The notes beneath the pieces were generated by a model. It did no database searches, was not told the DNA's origin, and worked only from the letters and a program-made list of their open reading frames with translations. This document shows, piece by piece, positions 45,759 to 55,180 of a stretch of 64,000 bases of DNA (position 1 is the first letter of the stretch; each line of letters begins with the position of its first letter). Position numbers and translations under genes: made by a program. The stretch lies in the NCBI RefSeq assembly GCF_019711195.1, contig NZ_CP081299.1, positions 1,178,001-1,242,000 on the forward strand. Reading direction: 5' to 3'. This DNA is from Dyadobacter sp. NIV53. Lineage in GTDB: Bacteria; Bacteroidota; Bacteroidia; Cytophagales; Spirosomataceae.

Positions 45759-46616
45759 CTATTTACGGTATTCACTTCTGAACTGTCCCGGTGAAGATTG
45801 GGTGACTTTTCTGAAAAGCCTTGAAAAATAAGTATGATCGTCGTAACCCAAAGAAAAAGCAATTTCCTTGACACTTAAATCGGTATAATAAAGAAGTCGT
45901 TTCGACTCCATGATTACCTCCCGCTGTATCCAGTGACTCACCGAAAAGCCGGTTATATTTTTAACAACTTCGTTGAGATATGAAGGTGTGATATTAAGCA
46001 ACTGTGCATATTCCGAAGGGCTTTTTAAAGTTTTAAAATTTTTCGAAAGTATACTTTTGAACTGCCGTGTGATGGTTGCCGGGCGTAAATTATCTAATGG
46101 ATCGGATTGCTTCTGCTCCTGAAAAACAGATGCAAAAATACCAAGGCAAACCTTGACCATGGACCTGGCAACAGGTTGATAGTTTAAATAGTTATCGCCG
46201 GACGAGATTTCTGACAAAAGCTGTAAACTTTTCACCAATAACCCTGCCTGCTCTTGATTGACCGAAACCGGTTGACTATTTGACGCATAGTTCTCAAAAA
46301 CAGAACGCAGATTTTCATCCAGATCGGACAAATCAGTTGCCATAAACCAGCCGGATGCATGATTAAAAGACAAAGGCCGGTGAACCTGGCCGGGCAAGAT
46401 GCAAAACGCATTGGCACCTTCAAGACTTACTTCCCTGAAATCTACCATAAACCGGCTGCTTCCTTTTTCATGAAAGAAGAAATTGCAATGGTTGTCCCGA
46501 TGCGCTTCCATCATTAAAATTTCCTGAGAAATATCACCGTCCATCCGCCGCAGAAAAAAAGTGCGGTCTGTGTCATCTTTAAGGTAATGCAGTGGTATTA
46601 TTGATTTTTCAGGCAC
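45759..46616 (-). CDS. AraC-family transcriptional regulator
   Basis: 285 residues. The C-terminal double helix-turn-helix (about 185-283) has PSEYAQLLNITPSYLNEVV and VKEIAFSLGYDDHTYFSRLF. The N-terminal part is a cupin-like sensor (FFFHEKGSSRFMVDFREVSL). It lies upstream of the siderophore-interacting-like gene (same strand, 190 bp apart), a likely target. Effector unknown. Confidence 0.9.
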   Translation of the reverse strand: MPEKSIIPLHYLKDDTDRTFFLRRMDGDISQEILMMEAHRDNHCNFFFHEKGSSRFMVDFREVSLEGANAFCILPGQVHRPLSFNHASGWFMATDLSDLDENLRSVFENYASNSQPVSVNQEQAGLLVKSLQLLSEISSGDNYLNYQPVARSMVKVCLGIFASVFQEQKQSDPLDNLRPATITRQFKSILSKNFKTLKSPSEYAQLLNITPSYLNEVVKNITGFSVSHWIQREVIMESKRLLYYTDLSVKEIAFSLGYDDHTYFSRLFRKVTQSSPGQFRSEYRK

Positions 46617-46646
46617 AAAAAATATGTTCAGATTAACAATATTAAT

Positions 46647-49226
46647 TCAAAAAAACACCTGTTTCTTCAATTTTACAGCCCGGTCAAGCATGTCTGTTGC
46701 CTGTAAAACCTTATTTTTCAAATAATAAGGATAATCGGGATTGGCTTTTAAAAATTGATTGGCTATTTCAGCAGCTTCCGGGCTGGAATGTCCGGCAAAA
46801 ATATTGTGCGTCCAGCGTGTTGGAAAGAAAATATCACCGGTAAGTTGTATCTCCTGTAACATATCGAGCGAAGGACGCAGGTATTTTAAAGCGCTCTTTT
46901 GTCGCAATGGATGATGCAGGTAACTCAGTGCATCCAGTACCCAGGCCTCTTTTTCACGATTCTCAGGTTTTTTCAAGGATTCAAAAAATATATCTCTTTC
47001 ATTTTCAATATTACTTAATGCAGGAATTACAAACTGCATTCTCGCCTTACGATCCGGATTTTTGGTATTGCTTAATTGTTTTATCAAAACCGTTTTCTGA
47101 TTTTCCGGATCTTTCAATGCGATTTCACAAGCAAGCGAAATATTGTCTTCTTCGGACAGGACCAGATCTTTTACAATTAGCTTTTCAGTCCATAAACCTT
47201 CCAGTTTTTTCAACCCATCCGTTGTCATAACCATATTTTTAAATGCACGGAAATAGGAAGTTTTTATTCCTTTGTCTTTTGTATCTTCTAATAATGTCCA
47301 CAAAAGTTTTTCCATTTTTTCCTGATGCGATTGCCGGATTTCGTCTGTAAGAAAAGCCCACCATGCCGTTTGCAGGTTTCCGAGCAGGTAATCAACAAGC
47401 AGAGGATTTTCCTCTTTTGGTAAAAGAGCAGCAATATTTATCACAAAATGTTCAGGTGAAATACCATCGCCGCGTACCAGGCCTTCCCATTGATTAACCA
47501 GCATTGCACCACGAAAAACAGGATCAGACGAGACAGAATCAGATTTTGAATTATAATTAATGTTGAAATCAGTCAAACTGGCACTATCCATTTTGAAATA
47601 ACCATACCCAATTCCATCCGCGTTCGGGAAAGAAAACGAAGCTGAATTTGTATTCAGAATGCCTGGTTTCGAATCAATAATATTAAGCGTATTTTCCTGA
47701 TAAACTCCTTTGTTTTTCCAGCCAAAACTCAATGACTGCTGCCAGATCCGATTGGAAACTGAATCTGCTTTTTGCCGGATTTTAATCCTGGAATTTTCTT
47801 TGGTCAGATCATACTCAGGCATTCCGCCCGTTTTGACCCACACATTACTCCAGTCGGCAATATCTAACGGTGAATTTTTATCAATAATCCCAATCAGGTC
47901 ATCCCATTTTGCATTGCCAAACGCATACGTTTTGAGATATTCCTGTAAACTTTCCCGCATCATTTTTTCACCAATTTTCCTTTCCAGTTGCCGCATGACG
48001 ATCGGTGCTTTCTGGTAAATAATAGCTCCGTATAATGTTCCGGCATTTTTCAGGTTTCCCAGTTCCTGTAATACCGGGTTCGTACCCGCAGTTCTGTCAA
48101 CCTCGTAGGCACCCGGGTAATGAGCAAGCAAAAAACGCAGATTATGATTGATTTCCGGAAAACCGGGATGTACAATCTTGGCAGCCATAAAATTTGCAAA
48201 AACCTCCTTCAGCCACACATCATTGAACCAGTCCATCGTTACCAGATCGCCAAACCACATATGCGCCGACTCATGTGCGATTACGCTTGCTCTCGATAGT
48301 TTTTTGTTTACAGACGCATTTTCATCCAGAAACAGCGCAGATTCATTATAAAATATTGAACCCGGATGTTCCATTCCTCCATACTGAAAGGAAGGAATTA
48401 AAACGAAATCAAACTTTCCAAACGGGTATTTAATAGCTGTATAATCTTCAAGCCAGTTCAGGGCTTTTGCATGCAGTTCAAATACCTCATCCCGGTTACG
48501 AGCTACTTTTATTGTATCAGTTTCCCGGTAATACATGGTCATCGCCCGTCCGTTCACCGATTTCTCCGTTTTGAAAAACTTACCTGCCGCAAATGCAAAA
48601 AGATAGGAACTGATCGGTTTTGTTTTCTCAAAGTGAAAAATACCTTTTTCGTTTTTCACAGATTTTGCCTTTAAAGCTCCATTTGAAACTGCTTCCCAAC
48701 CTGCCGGGGTCTTTAAAGTCAGCTCATAGCTGGCTTTAAGGTTTGGCTGATCAAATAATGGAAAACAGGTTGAAGCACGATCCGGAACAAAAAGAGTGTA
48801 CAAATATTCTTCGCTGCGGTTCAGCGACATATCCCCTGCTTTAAAGTCTATTGAAATTTCGTTTTTTCCTTTTTTTAAATTTCCCGTTTCAATAACAATA
48901 TGCTGATTGACAAAGGAATAAGAAACTTCTTTCCCAGCTGATCTGACAGAAGAAACATATGAGCTATCATTACTAAAATCCAGTATTACCGGCTGATCCA
49001 AGGAATTCAAATGAAACGAGACAACTACTTTGCCAAGAATTGCTTCATTTTTTAATGCAGGAATATTTAGCTCAATCGCATACTGGACACTATCAATTGT
49101 CTTTTTCCGAAGATCATTTAAAGCAATGGAAACCCCGCTTTCAGGAATTACGTTCGCTTGTTTTTTACAACTTAAATTGACGAGAAAAGTACCGATCAGA
49201 AACAGAAAAGAATAACGAAATTGCAT
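46647..49226 (-). CDS. M1-family aminopeptidase, lipoprotein
   Basis: 859 residues from ATG 49226 (an upstream frame start adds an unlikely leader). The signal ends FLVNLSCKKQ, a lipobox. Zinc site: AHESAHMWFGDLVTMD (HExxH) followed by WLKEVFANF (third ligand Glu). The substrate-side motif is GGMEHPG in place of the canonical GAMEN. After the catalytic domain, an ERAP-like helical C-terminal region of about 350 residues. Periplasmic or surface-attached peptidase removing N-terminal residues from peptides. Confidence 0.92.
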   Translation of the reverse strand: MQFRYSFLFLIGTFLVNLSCKKQANVIPESGVSIALNDLRKKTIDSVQYAIELNIPALKNEAILGKVVVSFHLNSLDQPVILDFSNDSSYVSSVRSAGKEVSYSFVNQHIVIETGNLKKGKNEISIDFKAGDMSLNRSEEYLYTLFVPDRASTCFPLFDQPNLKASYELTLKTPAGWEAVSNGALKAKSVKNEKGIFHFEKTKPISSYLFAFAAGKFFKTEKSVNGRAMTMYYRETDTIKVARNRDEVFELHAKALNWLEDYTAIKYPFGKFDFVLIPSFQYGGMEHPGSIFYNESALFLDENASVNKKLSRASVIAHESAHMWFGDLVTMDWFNDVWLKEVFANFMAAKIVHPGFPEINHNLRFLLAHYPGAYEVDRTAGTNPVLQELGNLKNAGTLYGAIIYQKAPIVMRQLERKIGEKMMRESLQEYLKTYAFGNAKWDDLIGIIDKNSPLDIADWSNVWVKTGGMPEYDLTKENSRIKIRQKADSVSNRIWQQSLSFGWKNKGVYQENTLNIIDSKPGILNTNSASFSFPNADGIGYGYFKMDSASLTDFNINYNSKSDSVSSDPVFRGAMLVNQWEGLVRGDGISPEHFVINIAALLPKEENPLLVDYLLGNLQTAWWAFLTDEIRQSHQEKMEKLLWTLLEDTKDKGIKTSYFRAFKNMVMTTDGLKKLEGLWTEKLIVKDLVLSEEDNISLACEIALKDPENQKTVLIKQLSNTKNPDRKARMQFVIPALSNIENERDIFFESLKKPENREKEAWVLDALSYLHHPLRQKSALKYLRPSLDMLQEIQLTGDIFFPTRWTHNIFAGHSSPEAAEIANQFLKANPDYPYYLKNKVLQATDMLDRAVKLKKQVFF

Positions 49227-49290
49227 GGAGTGAAAAAGCTTTGGATTAAAAAAACTGTTACAGCGAATTACACTGTACGGCAAAAAAACA

Positions 49291-50265
49291 CTACTTCTCT
49301 TCTAATAAAATTAACTGGGTTCGCTGCTTATTTTTGAGGCCGGGATTATCATCGGTTACAACCAGCAATTTCCTTTTACCATTATCCGAAGGCCACCATG
49401 CCATTCCTTCCAGATTATCCGGCTGAAATGATAGTCCTTTGTTAAAATCGAATGCAGGTTCAGTGTCCTTTTTCAAGTGGGAACCATTAACAGTTACCTG
49501 CCACAGTTTTGCCTTTATTTTATTGGTGCCGCCATCACCGTTATCAAAACATCTTTCCAAAACCAGCAATTGATTTTCGTTAACTGAAAGGATTTCAGAT
49601 ATGCCTCCCCTTTTTTCAATATCACTATTGGGACAACCACTGCGGTCGATCACATAACTGAATGGAACGGGCTGCTGATAACTGGAATCAGTTTTAATGA
49701 ATTTCAGAAAATGAATTGTATCCTGTCCTACCTCTGTTTCACCTGCCCAGCCTGCTTCCGGAGCAACCCAAACGTTCCCGCCGCCGGTCACCGCCATAGA
49801 CTCAATTCCTTTGTTGTCGGCAGGAAGCGGTATCGGAGCAACCAGATATTTCATATTATTCAGTTCAGGAGGATACGAATCAAAATAGGATACATAACTA
49901 GTCGTGTCACGGTTTTCCCAAATGGGTACAAAATCGTTTTCAACAGCATATAGAAATCTTCCGTTTGCCTGGTCAAAACGAATAGATTCAAACCAGTAAT
50001 TGGTGTATTTTGGCATAGCTACCTTATCCCATTTTGCAAAATCCCTGATTGTTTTTATGCTGTCAAAGATGAAATAAGAGCCACGGTCTGTCGCCAGGTG
50101 CCATTGTTTTTTAGCAGGAACATACTCAATACCTGAAACGCCATGTAATTGTCCGATTGGTTTCATTGACAGAACGGTACTGTCCGAAAAAGCAAATTGC
50201 AGTATTTGGGCCTGGATCTGTATGCAACAAAAACAGATCATCGTGATTAAAATTACTCGTTTCAT
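49291..50265 (-). CDS. Exported esterase-like protein of the phytase-like family
   Basis: 324 residues with a Sec signal (ILITMICFCCIQIQAQ). The beta-propeller pattern of the esterase/phytase-like family is seen in LHGVSGIEYVPAKKQWHLAT, WFESIRFDQANGRFLYAVE, ADNKGIESMAVTGGGNVWVA and PDNLEGMAWWPSDNGKRKLL. Members are secreted, of poorly known substrate. It lies 65 bp upstream of the M1 peptidase gene on the same strand and may share its transcript. Confidence 0.82.
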   Translation of the reverse strand: MKRVILITMICFCCIQIQAQILQFAFSDSTVLSMKPIGQLHGVSGIEYVPAKKQWHLATDRGSYFIFDSIKTIRDFAKWDKVAMPKYTNYWFESIRFDQANGRFLYAVENDFVPIWENRDTTSYVSYFDSYPPELNNMKYLVAPIPLPADNKGIESMAVTGGGNVWVAPEAGWAGETEVGQDTIHFLKFIKTDSSYQQPVPFSYVIDRSGCPNSDIEKRGGISEILSVNENQLLVLERCFDNGDGGTNKIKAKLWQVTVNGSHLKKDTEPAFDFNKGLSFQPDNLEGMAWWPSDNGKRKLLVVTDDNPGLKNKQRTQLILLEEK

Positions 50266-50381
50266 TTTTGATTAGCCTGGATAAAGTTGTGAAGTGAAAC
50301 AAAAATAGTATGGAATCACAAAGAAAGTATATACTGGATCCGCCTTTCTGCATTCTTCTGTCGCTTTTGTTACCTTTGTTT

Positions 50382-51161
50382 ATGGAAAATACCAGAGAAT
50401 TAAAAATTGCGGTTCTGATCGACGCGGATAATGTACCCTATTCCAATGTAAAAGGTATGTTGGAAGAAGTAGCTATTTATGGTACTCCTACCTTCAAACG
50501 CATCTACGGCGACTGGACAAAACCGACATTATCGGGATGGAAAACTGTATTGCTGGACAATGCAATTACGCCCGTTCAGCAATACAGTTACACTTCCGGC
50601 AAAAATTCTTCTGATTCCGCGCTGATCATTGATGCAATGGATATTCTTTATACAGGCCGTGTTGACGGTTTTTGTATTGTTTCCAGTGACAGTGATTTTA
50701 CCAGGCTGGCTACCAGGCTTCGTGAAGCCGGTATGCAGGTATTTGGAATTGGTGAAAGGAAAACGCCTTCTGCATTTATAGCAGCCTGCAATAAATTCAT
50801 TTATATAGAAATCCTGAAAAAAGAAGCCAAACCTGAAAGTCCGGCAAAGGAAACTTCAAAGTCTTCCAAGGAAGTTGTAAAAGAAGAAACTATTAAAGAA
50901 GAAATAACACCCGTTGCCAAAATCGACAAAGGACTGATCAGATTAATATCTGAAAGTATCAACGATATTGCTGATGAAGACGGATGGATATTTTTGGGTG
51001 TGTTAGGAAATATGATTTTAAAAAAACGGCCAGACTTTGATCCGAGGAACTATGGCCACAAAAAGCTCCTTGATCTGATACGCTCTATCAAAGCTGTTGA
51101 AGTAGAAGAAAGAAGAACCGGAAAAAATAATGCAGCGCATTTTTATGTAAAAACAAAATAA
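50382..51161 (+). CDS. NYN-domain ribonuclease-like protein with OST-HTH/LOTUS domain
   Basis: 259 residues from ATG 50382 (the frame extends upstream but the domain starts here). The NYN/PIN-like domain (about 5-140) shows VLIDADNVPYSNVKG with the active-site Asp, SDSALIIDAMDILY and CIVSSDSDFTRLATRL with acidic residues of the nuclease site. A charged linker (about 150-185) leads to an OST-HTH domain (about 188-258, GLIRLISESINDIADEDGW). Such proteins are predicted RNA-processing nucleases. A bidirectional terminator follows its stop. Confidence 0.88.
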   Translation: MENTRELKIAVLIDADNVPYSNVKGMLEEVAIYGTPTFKRIYGDWTKPTLSGWKTVLLDNAITPVQQYSYTSGKNSSDSALIIDAMDILYTGRVDGFCIVSSDSDFTRLATRLREAGMQVFGIGERKTPSAFIAACNKFIYIEILKKEAKPESPAKETSKSSKEVVKEETIKEEITPVAKIDKGLIRLISESINDIADEDGWIFLGVLGNMILKKRPDFDPRNYGHKKLLDLIRSIKAVEVEERRTGKNNAAHFYVKTK

Positions 51162-51162
51162 A

Positions 51163-51197
51163 AAAAGCGCATCGAATATAAGGTTCAATGCGCTTTT
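51163..51197. terminator. Bidirectional terminator between convergent genes
   Basis: Stem AAAAGCGCATCGAA/TTCAATGCGCTTTT (51163-51176, 51184-51197) with A and T runs on both sides, between the NYN gene and the gene on the other strand. Confidence 0.8.
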
Positions 51198-51234
51198 AGC
51201 CGTTAAATTTCTGTTTCATTTCCTGTTAATTTAT

Positions 51235-51699
51235 TCATGCTGCATCCGATACTCTGATCAACGGATATCCGCCATAATTTTCCCACAAATCAGTAATCAT
51301 ATTTCTTTCCCTAACTGTCCGCGGCCGGAAGTCAATTACAATTTCGCCGTCTTTAATACGCGTTCTGTAATATTGGGCATAAATATCAGACATCACCGAA
51401 CCAGTCAAAGCTCTTACACCTCCGTCATTAAAATCTCCTGCAACCATAAGTGCAACACCGGGAAATGCAACAAATTTGCCCAGACTTACCATAATGTCTG
51501 CAATGGTGTGATCTACATTTAAATTGTCGTGAGAGCTTTTGGCTAACTTATTCTGTGTCTCGTCGGACATAATGAGCGTAATTTCATCAGCAGTATAGCC
51601 AAGATCAATTAATATGTGGTATGCATTTTCAGCATCTTCTTTAGTTGCAAAAACACCTGTTACTGTACAGATATTTTTTTTGTTGTATCCATTTTCCAT
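51235..51699 (-). CDS. General-stress-protein-like (YflT-type) protein
   Basis: 154 residues, soluble. The N-terminal half has the heat-induced-stress protein fold pattern VTGVFATKEDAENAYHILID, then LGYTADEITLIMSDE. A glycine-rich hydrophobic middle (GKFVAFPGVALMVAGDF) and a C-terminal IVIDFRPRTVRERNMI follow. Such proteins accumulate under stress in several phyla; molecular role unknown. Confidence 0.7.
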   Translation of the reverse strand: MENGYNKKNICTVTGVFATKEDAENAYHILIDLGYTADEITLIMSDETQNKLAKSSHDNLNVDHTIADIMVSLGKFVAFPGVALMVAGDFNDGGVRALTGSVMSDIYAQYYRTRIKDGEIVIDFRPRTVRERNMITDLWENYGGYPLIRVSDAA

Positions 51700-51979
51700 C
51701 TACACTGCGATTAGGTCAAAAAGTATTGTTCTTTCTTACCATTAAAAAATAATTATACCAAAAAATGAAAAATCCTTTTTCCAGGAGTTACAGCCTATCT
51801 GATTAAGGCGCAGTCGTTTCAGGGATATATACGGTGGATATTTTTGGTGGCGGTTATTCTACACTTTGACAAATTCACAAAGAAAAATCCCAAAAACAGT
51901 AACTATAAAAGTTGTTTGCCTTTCACAAAGGAGGCATTCCCGCCTTATGTAACTTTAAGTCAAATAAGCTAAATTCAAA

Positions 51980-52762
51980 ATGAACAGATCTATTCTTAAT
52001 AAACGTATTGCAGGAGCAAGCCTCCTTTTGCTGATCGGATTAAATATAACGGGTTTTGCCCAAACCGGAGTGGGTACCAAAGCGCCAAAGGGCGCTGAAG
52101 TATTTCTGGATGGAAGCCGTAAAATGCTGGATGAAAAATGGATATACTGGGAAGGCCCGAGGTTTGCTGCCAAACCACCCATTAAATGGACTGTTGTGAA
52201 AGATCCGGTTGATGGTGGAAATGTGATCAACTGTAACGACCCTGTTTCGGCAGGTGGTTTGTACGGATCAGCTGACATTGTGACCAAAAAACAATTCAGG
52301 GATTTTCGGGGGCATGTTGAATTTCTGATCACTAAAGAAGGTGGAAATAGCGGTGTTTATCTGCAAAACCGTTATGAAATTCAGGTACTGGATGGCGATA
52401 CCACTTCGCACGGAATGGCCGCTGTGATCAACGAATCGAAATCTCCCTATCATGCTTACAATGGCATTGGCAAATGGAATTCCTACGATATTCTATTTCG
52501 GGCGGCCCGGTTTAAAGATGGAAAACTGACAGAAAAACCTATGGTCACTCTGTATTTCAATGGCAAAAAAGTACACAGCAATCAGCAGATAAGTCAGGTT
52601 TGGGGCGGCCCAAATTCAGGAATTGACGGTGGAAATGATGGTGGAAAAGGAATTACTGATACACCGGGAGGACTGAAATTACAGTCAGAAGGACACGATG
52701 TGTATTTCCGGAACATCTGGATTAAAGAGGAAAATTTGAAAGAAGCAAATACAGATTTCTGA
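51980..52762 (+). CDS. DUF1080 (3-keto-disaccharide hydrolase-type) exported protein
   Basis: 260 residues with a Sec signal (AGASLLLLIGLNITGFAQ). The DUF1080 jelly-roll is recognised by GLYGSADIVTKKQFRDFRGH, VEFLITKEGGNSGVYLQNRY, EIQVLDGD and GGLKLQSEGHDVYFRNIWIK. Family members include 3-keto-glucoside hydrolases and sugar-binding proteins in Bacteroidota and Planctomycetes. No 3-keto-sugar oxidoreductase is beside it. A run of AT-rich DNA precedes it. Confidence 0.9.
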   Translation: MNRSILNKRIAGASLLLLIGLNITGFAQTGVGTKAPKGAEVFLDGSRKMLDEKWIYWEGPRFAAKPPIKWTVVKDPVDGGNVINCNDPVSAGGLYGSADIVTKKQFRDFRGHVEFLITKEGGNSGVYLQNRYEIQVLDGDTTSHGMAAVINESKSPYHAYNGIGKWNSYDILFRAARFKDGKLTEKPMVTLYFNGKKVHSNQQISQVWGGPNSGIDGGNDGGKGITDTPGGLKLQSEGHDVYFRNIWIKEENLKEANTDF

Positions 52763-52805
52763 TGAATAATTGTTAGTTTACACAGTGGTACACTAAAAAA
52801 GACCG

Positions 52806-52835
52806 GATAGCGTGAACGGGGACGTTCGCGCTATC
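52806..52835. repeat. Solo short REP element
   Basis: GATAGCGTGAACGGGGACGT followed by TCGCGCTATC: only the outer arms of the 121-bp RAYT palindrome remain, forming a compact hairpin. It is 17.5 kb from the RAYT gene, as expected for a scattered REP. Confidence 0.75.
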
Positions 52836-52863
52836 GCTATTAAAAACAAAACCAATAAATAAT

Positions 52864-53739
52864 ATGGAACACAGAGTTGTATTCGACTTTGAAGTGGAAT
52901 TTACCAACGGAGGAGGCATACAAGGCCAGGATTTCAGGTTGGACATCGATGGCGATACCATTTCTGACTATGCCTTAGCAGATTATATTATCCAGGATCT
53001 GCGGTTATTAATGGTTGGAAAAGTTAACATTCTCAATAAAGTTTATATTCAGGAAAAGCATAAGCGTCAGATAATTGATACTATTCCGCGTGAAAACCTG
53101 ATCGACCTGAGCCATACCATTTTTGACGGACTCATTACTTACAAAGGTCTCCCTGCTCCTATCATTTGTGATTATTTGAGCCGGGAAGATTCCAATGGAA
53201 AATATGAAGAAGGAACTACATTCCAAATCGGGAAGATCGAAATGGTAAGTAATACAGGCACTTACATCGACTGCCCGTTTCATCGTTACGAGCATGGAAA
53301 AGATTTATCAGAAACAGCCCTGGAAGCCTTTGCAAATCTGGAAGCTATTACTATTAATGTGCAGGGTATTATGGAAATAGGCGTGGAATATTTTAAAAAT
53401 AAAGAGATCAGAAACAAAGCTATTCTTGTCAATACAGGTTGGTCAAAATACTGGAATACAGACTCATATTTCGAAAATCATCCTTTTATAAATAAAGAAG
53501 CAGCAGAATATATAAGAGATTGCCAGGTAAAACTGGTTGGGATCGACAGCCATAATATTGATGATACAAGAGGAAAAAGCAGGCCCGTTCATACTATTTT
53601 GTTAGGTTCTGAAATCCTGATTGTTGAACATTTATGTAATCTTGACAAACTGCCCGAAAGCAATTATAAGTTTAGTGCCGTTCCCCCAAAATTCAAGGGT
53701 GTGGGAACGTTTCCAGTCAGGGCATTTGCAACGGTATAA
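52864..53739 (+). CDS. Cyclase-family hydrolase (KynB/isatin-hydrolase fold) with extra N-terminal domain
   Basis: 291 residues. Residues about 78-290 are a cyclase (PF04199) domain: LIDLSHTIFDGLITYKGLPA, the metal-site loop SNTGTYIDCPFHRYEHGKDL, VNTGWSKYW and LVGIDSHNIDD. The usual first His of HxGTHxDxPxH is Asn here. Residues 1-70 (FDFEVEFTNGGGIQGQDFRL, DYALADYIIQDLRLLMVGK) are a separate small domain that I do not recognise, joined in frame. The cyclase domain hydrolyses amide or lactam bonds with a metal ion. Cytoplasmic; no signal. Confidence 0.82.
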   Translation: MEHRVVFDFEVEFTNGGGIQGQDFRLDIDGDTISDYALADYIIQDLRLLMVGKVNILNKVYIQEKHKRQIIDTIPRENLIDLSHTIFDGLITYKGLPAPIICDYLSREDSNGKYEEGTTFQIGKIEMVSNTGTYIDCPFHRYEHGKDLSETALEAFANLEAITINVQGIMEIGVEYFKNKEIRNKAILVNTGWSKYWNTDSYFENHPFINKEAAEYIRDCQVKLVGIDSHNIDDTRGKSRPVHTILLGSEILIVEHLCNLDKLPESNYKFSAVPPKFKGVGTFPVRAFATV

Positions 53740-53776
53740 AAATCGTAAAAGCTCATCTTACAATCATTTATCCTTC

Positions 53777-55108
53777 ATGAAAAATAAAATTATATTATCG
53801 CTGATATTCGGGGTGCTTTATGCGTGTGGGGTAAATGCACAAAGCCTGAACCGGGTAAAACCAGATAGTCTGTTTGCAATCATTTCCGACAACAATAAAG
53901 GGATGATGAGCGTAGCAATTTCTAAAAACGATTCAGTACTTTATCAAAAAGCAATTGGATTTGCATCCATCAATGATCAGGGTAAAGTTCCGGCTACTAT
54001 TCATACCCGATACCGCGTAGGTTCAATTTCAAAGACTTTTACAGCAGTAATGATTTTTCAGCTGATTGAAAAAGGCAAACTGAGCTTGAATGATCCGCTG
54101 GCTAAATATTTTTCTACTATACCCAATGCCGATAAGATCACGGTCAGTAATCTGCTGAACCATAGAAGTGGTATATACAATTTTACGAATGACCCTGCTT
54201 ACCTGCAATACATGACACAGCCTAAATCCCAAACCGAAATGGTGGAGATTATCGCTAAAAATAAATCTGATTTTGAGCCTGGTACAAAATTCGAGTACAG
54301 TAATTCAAATTATGTTTTGCTTGGTTACATCATTGAAAAAATTACCGGAAAAACTTATTCAGAAAACCTGGATCAGCGAATTGTAAAAAAGTTAAATCTG
54401 AAAGAAACCTATATTGGTACCAAAACAGATCTTAAAAAAAGCGAAAGTTATTCCTACCGGCTAAATGGTGTTTGGATACAACAACCTGAAACGGATCTGA
54501 GTACTGTTGCCGGCGCAGGTGCGGTTACTTCCACTCCTACCGAACTGAATATTTTTATAACGGCGCTTTTCAAAAACAAACTCGTTTCACCCACAAGCCT
54601 GACCCTGATGAAAACTTTAACTGAAGGCTACGGAATGGGGCTCTTTCAGGTACCTTTTGGTCAGAAAAAAGGCTATGGACATAATGGAATTATAGATGGG
54701 TTTGTCTCCAACGTTTTTTATTTTCCGGAAGATGATCTGGCTGTTTCTATTTGTTCCAATGGTGTTTCCTACCCATTGAATGATGTGCTTATTGCCATGC
54801 TGAATTCATATTACCAGGTTCCGTTCACATTACCATCTTTCAAAACCATTGCCTTAAAACCGGAAGAACTGGATATCTATCCGGGAATATATTCAAGTAC
54901 TATGTTGCCCATTAAAATTACTGTTACCAAAACCACAAACGGTTTGATCGCGCAAGCTACCGGACAAGGCCCTTTCCCTCTGAGTGCATCGGAAAAGGAT
55001 ATTTTTAAATATGATGGGGCTGGTATTATTATGGCTTTTGATCCTTCCAAAAACGAATTTATATTAAAACAAGGCGGTAGGAATTTCCTTTTTACCAAAG
55101 AAAAATAA
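53777..55108 (+). CDS. Exported serine hydrolase of the class C beta-lactamase family
   Basis: 443 residues from ATG 53777, giving a Sec signal (IILSLIFGVLYACGVNAQ). The catalytic motifs are VGSISKTFTAVMIF (SxxK), FEYSNSNYVLLG (YSN) and KGYGHNGIIDGF (HxG in place of KTG). A C-terminal domain of about 90 residues follows the hydrolase. Most such proteins are D,D-peptidases or esterases rather than drug-resistance enzymes. The upstream frame from 53621 lies in the cyclase gene and is rejected. Confidence 0.9.
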   Translation: MKNKIILSLIFGVLYACGVNAQSLNRVKPDSLFAIISDNNKGMMSVAISKNDSVLYQKAIGFASINDQGKVPATIHTRYRVGSISKTFTAVMIFQLIEKGKLSLNDPLAKYFSTIPNADKITVSNLLNHRSGIYNFTNDPAYLQYMTQPKSQTEMVEIIAKNKSDFEPGTKFEYSNSNYVLLGYIIEKITGKTYSENLDQRIVKKLNLKETYIGTKTDLKKSESYSYRLNGVWIQQPETDLSTVAGAGAVTSTPTELNIFITALFKNKLVSPTSLTLMKTLTEGYGMGLFQVPFGQKKGYGHNGIIDGFVSNVFYFPEDDLAVSICSNGVSYPLNDVLIAMLNSYYQVPFTLPSFKTIALKPEELDIYPGIYSSTMLPIKITVTKTTNGLIAQATGQGPFPLSASEKDIFKYDGAGIIMAFDPSKNEFILKQGGRNFLFTKEK

Positions 55109-55180
55109 GGTTATCCCTAAACAATACCGGAAGGGTTTTGGTATTAAATCATTAACAATTCGATAAAAACAGCAAATAGG

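Noticed and set aside
53777..55108. Class C beta-lactamase as a resistance gene
   Set aside because: It has HNG instead of KTG and a long C-terminal domain, as in D,D-peptidases and esterases.
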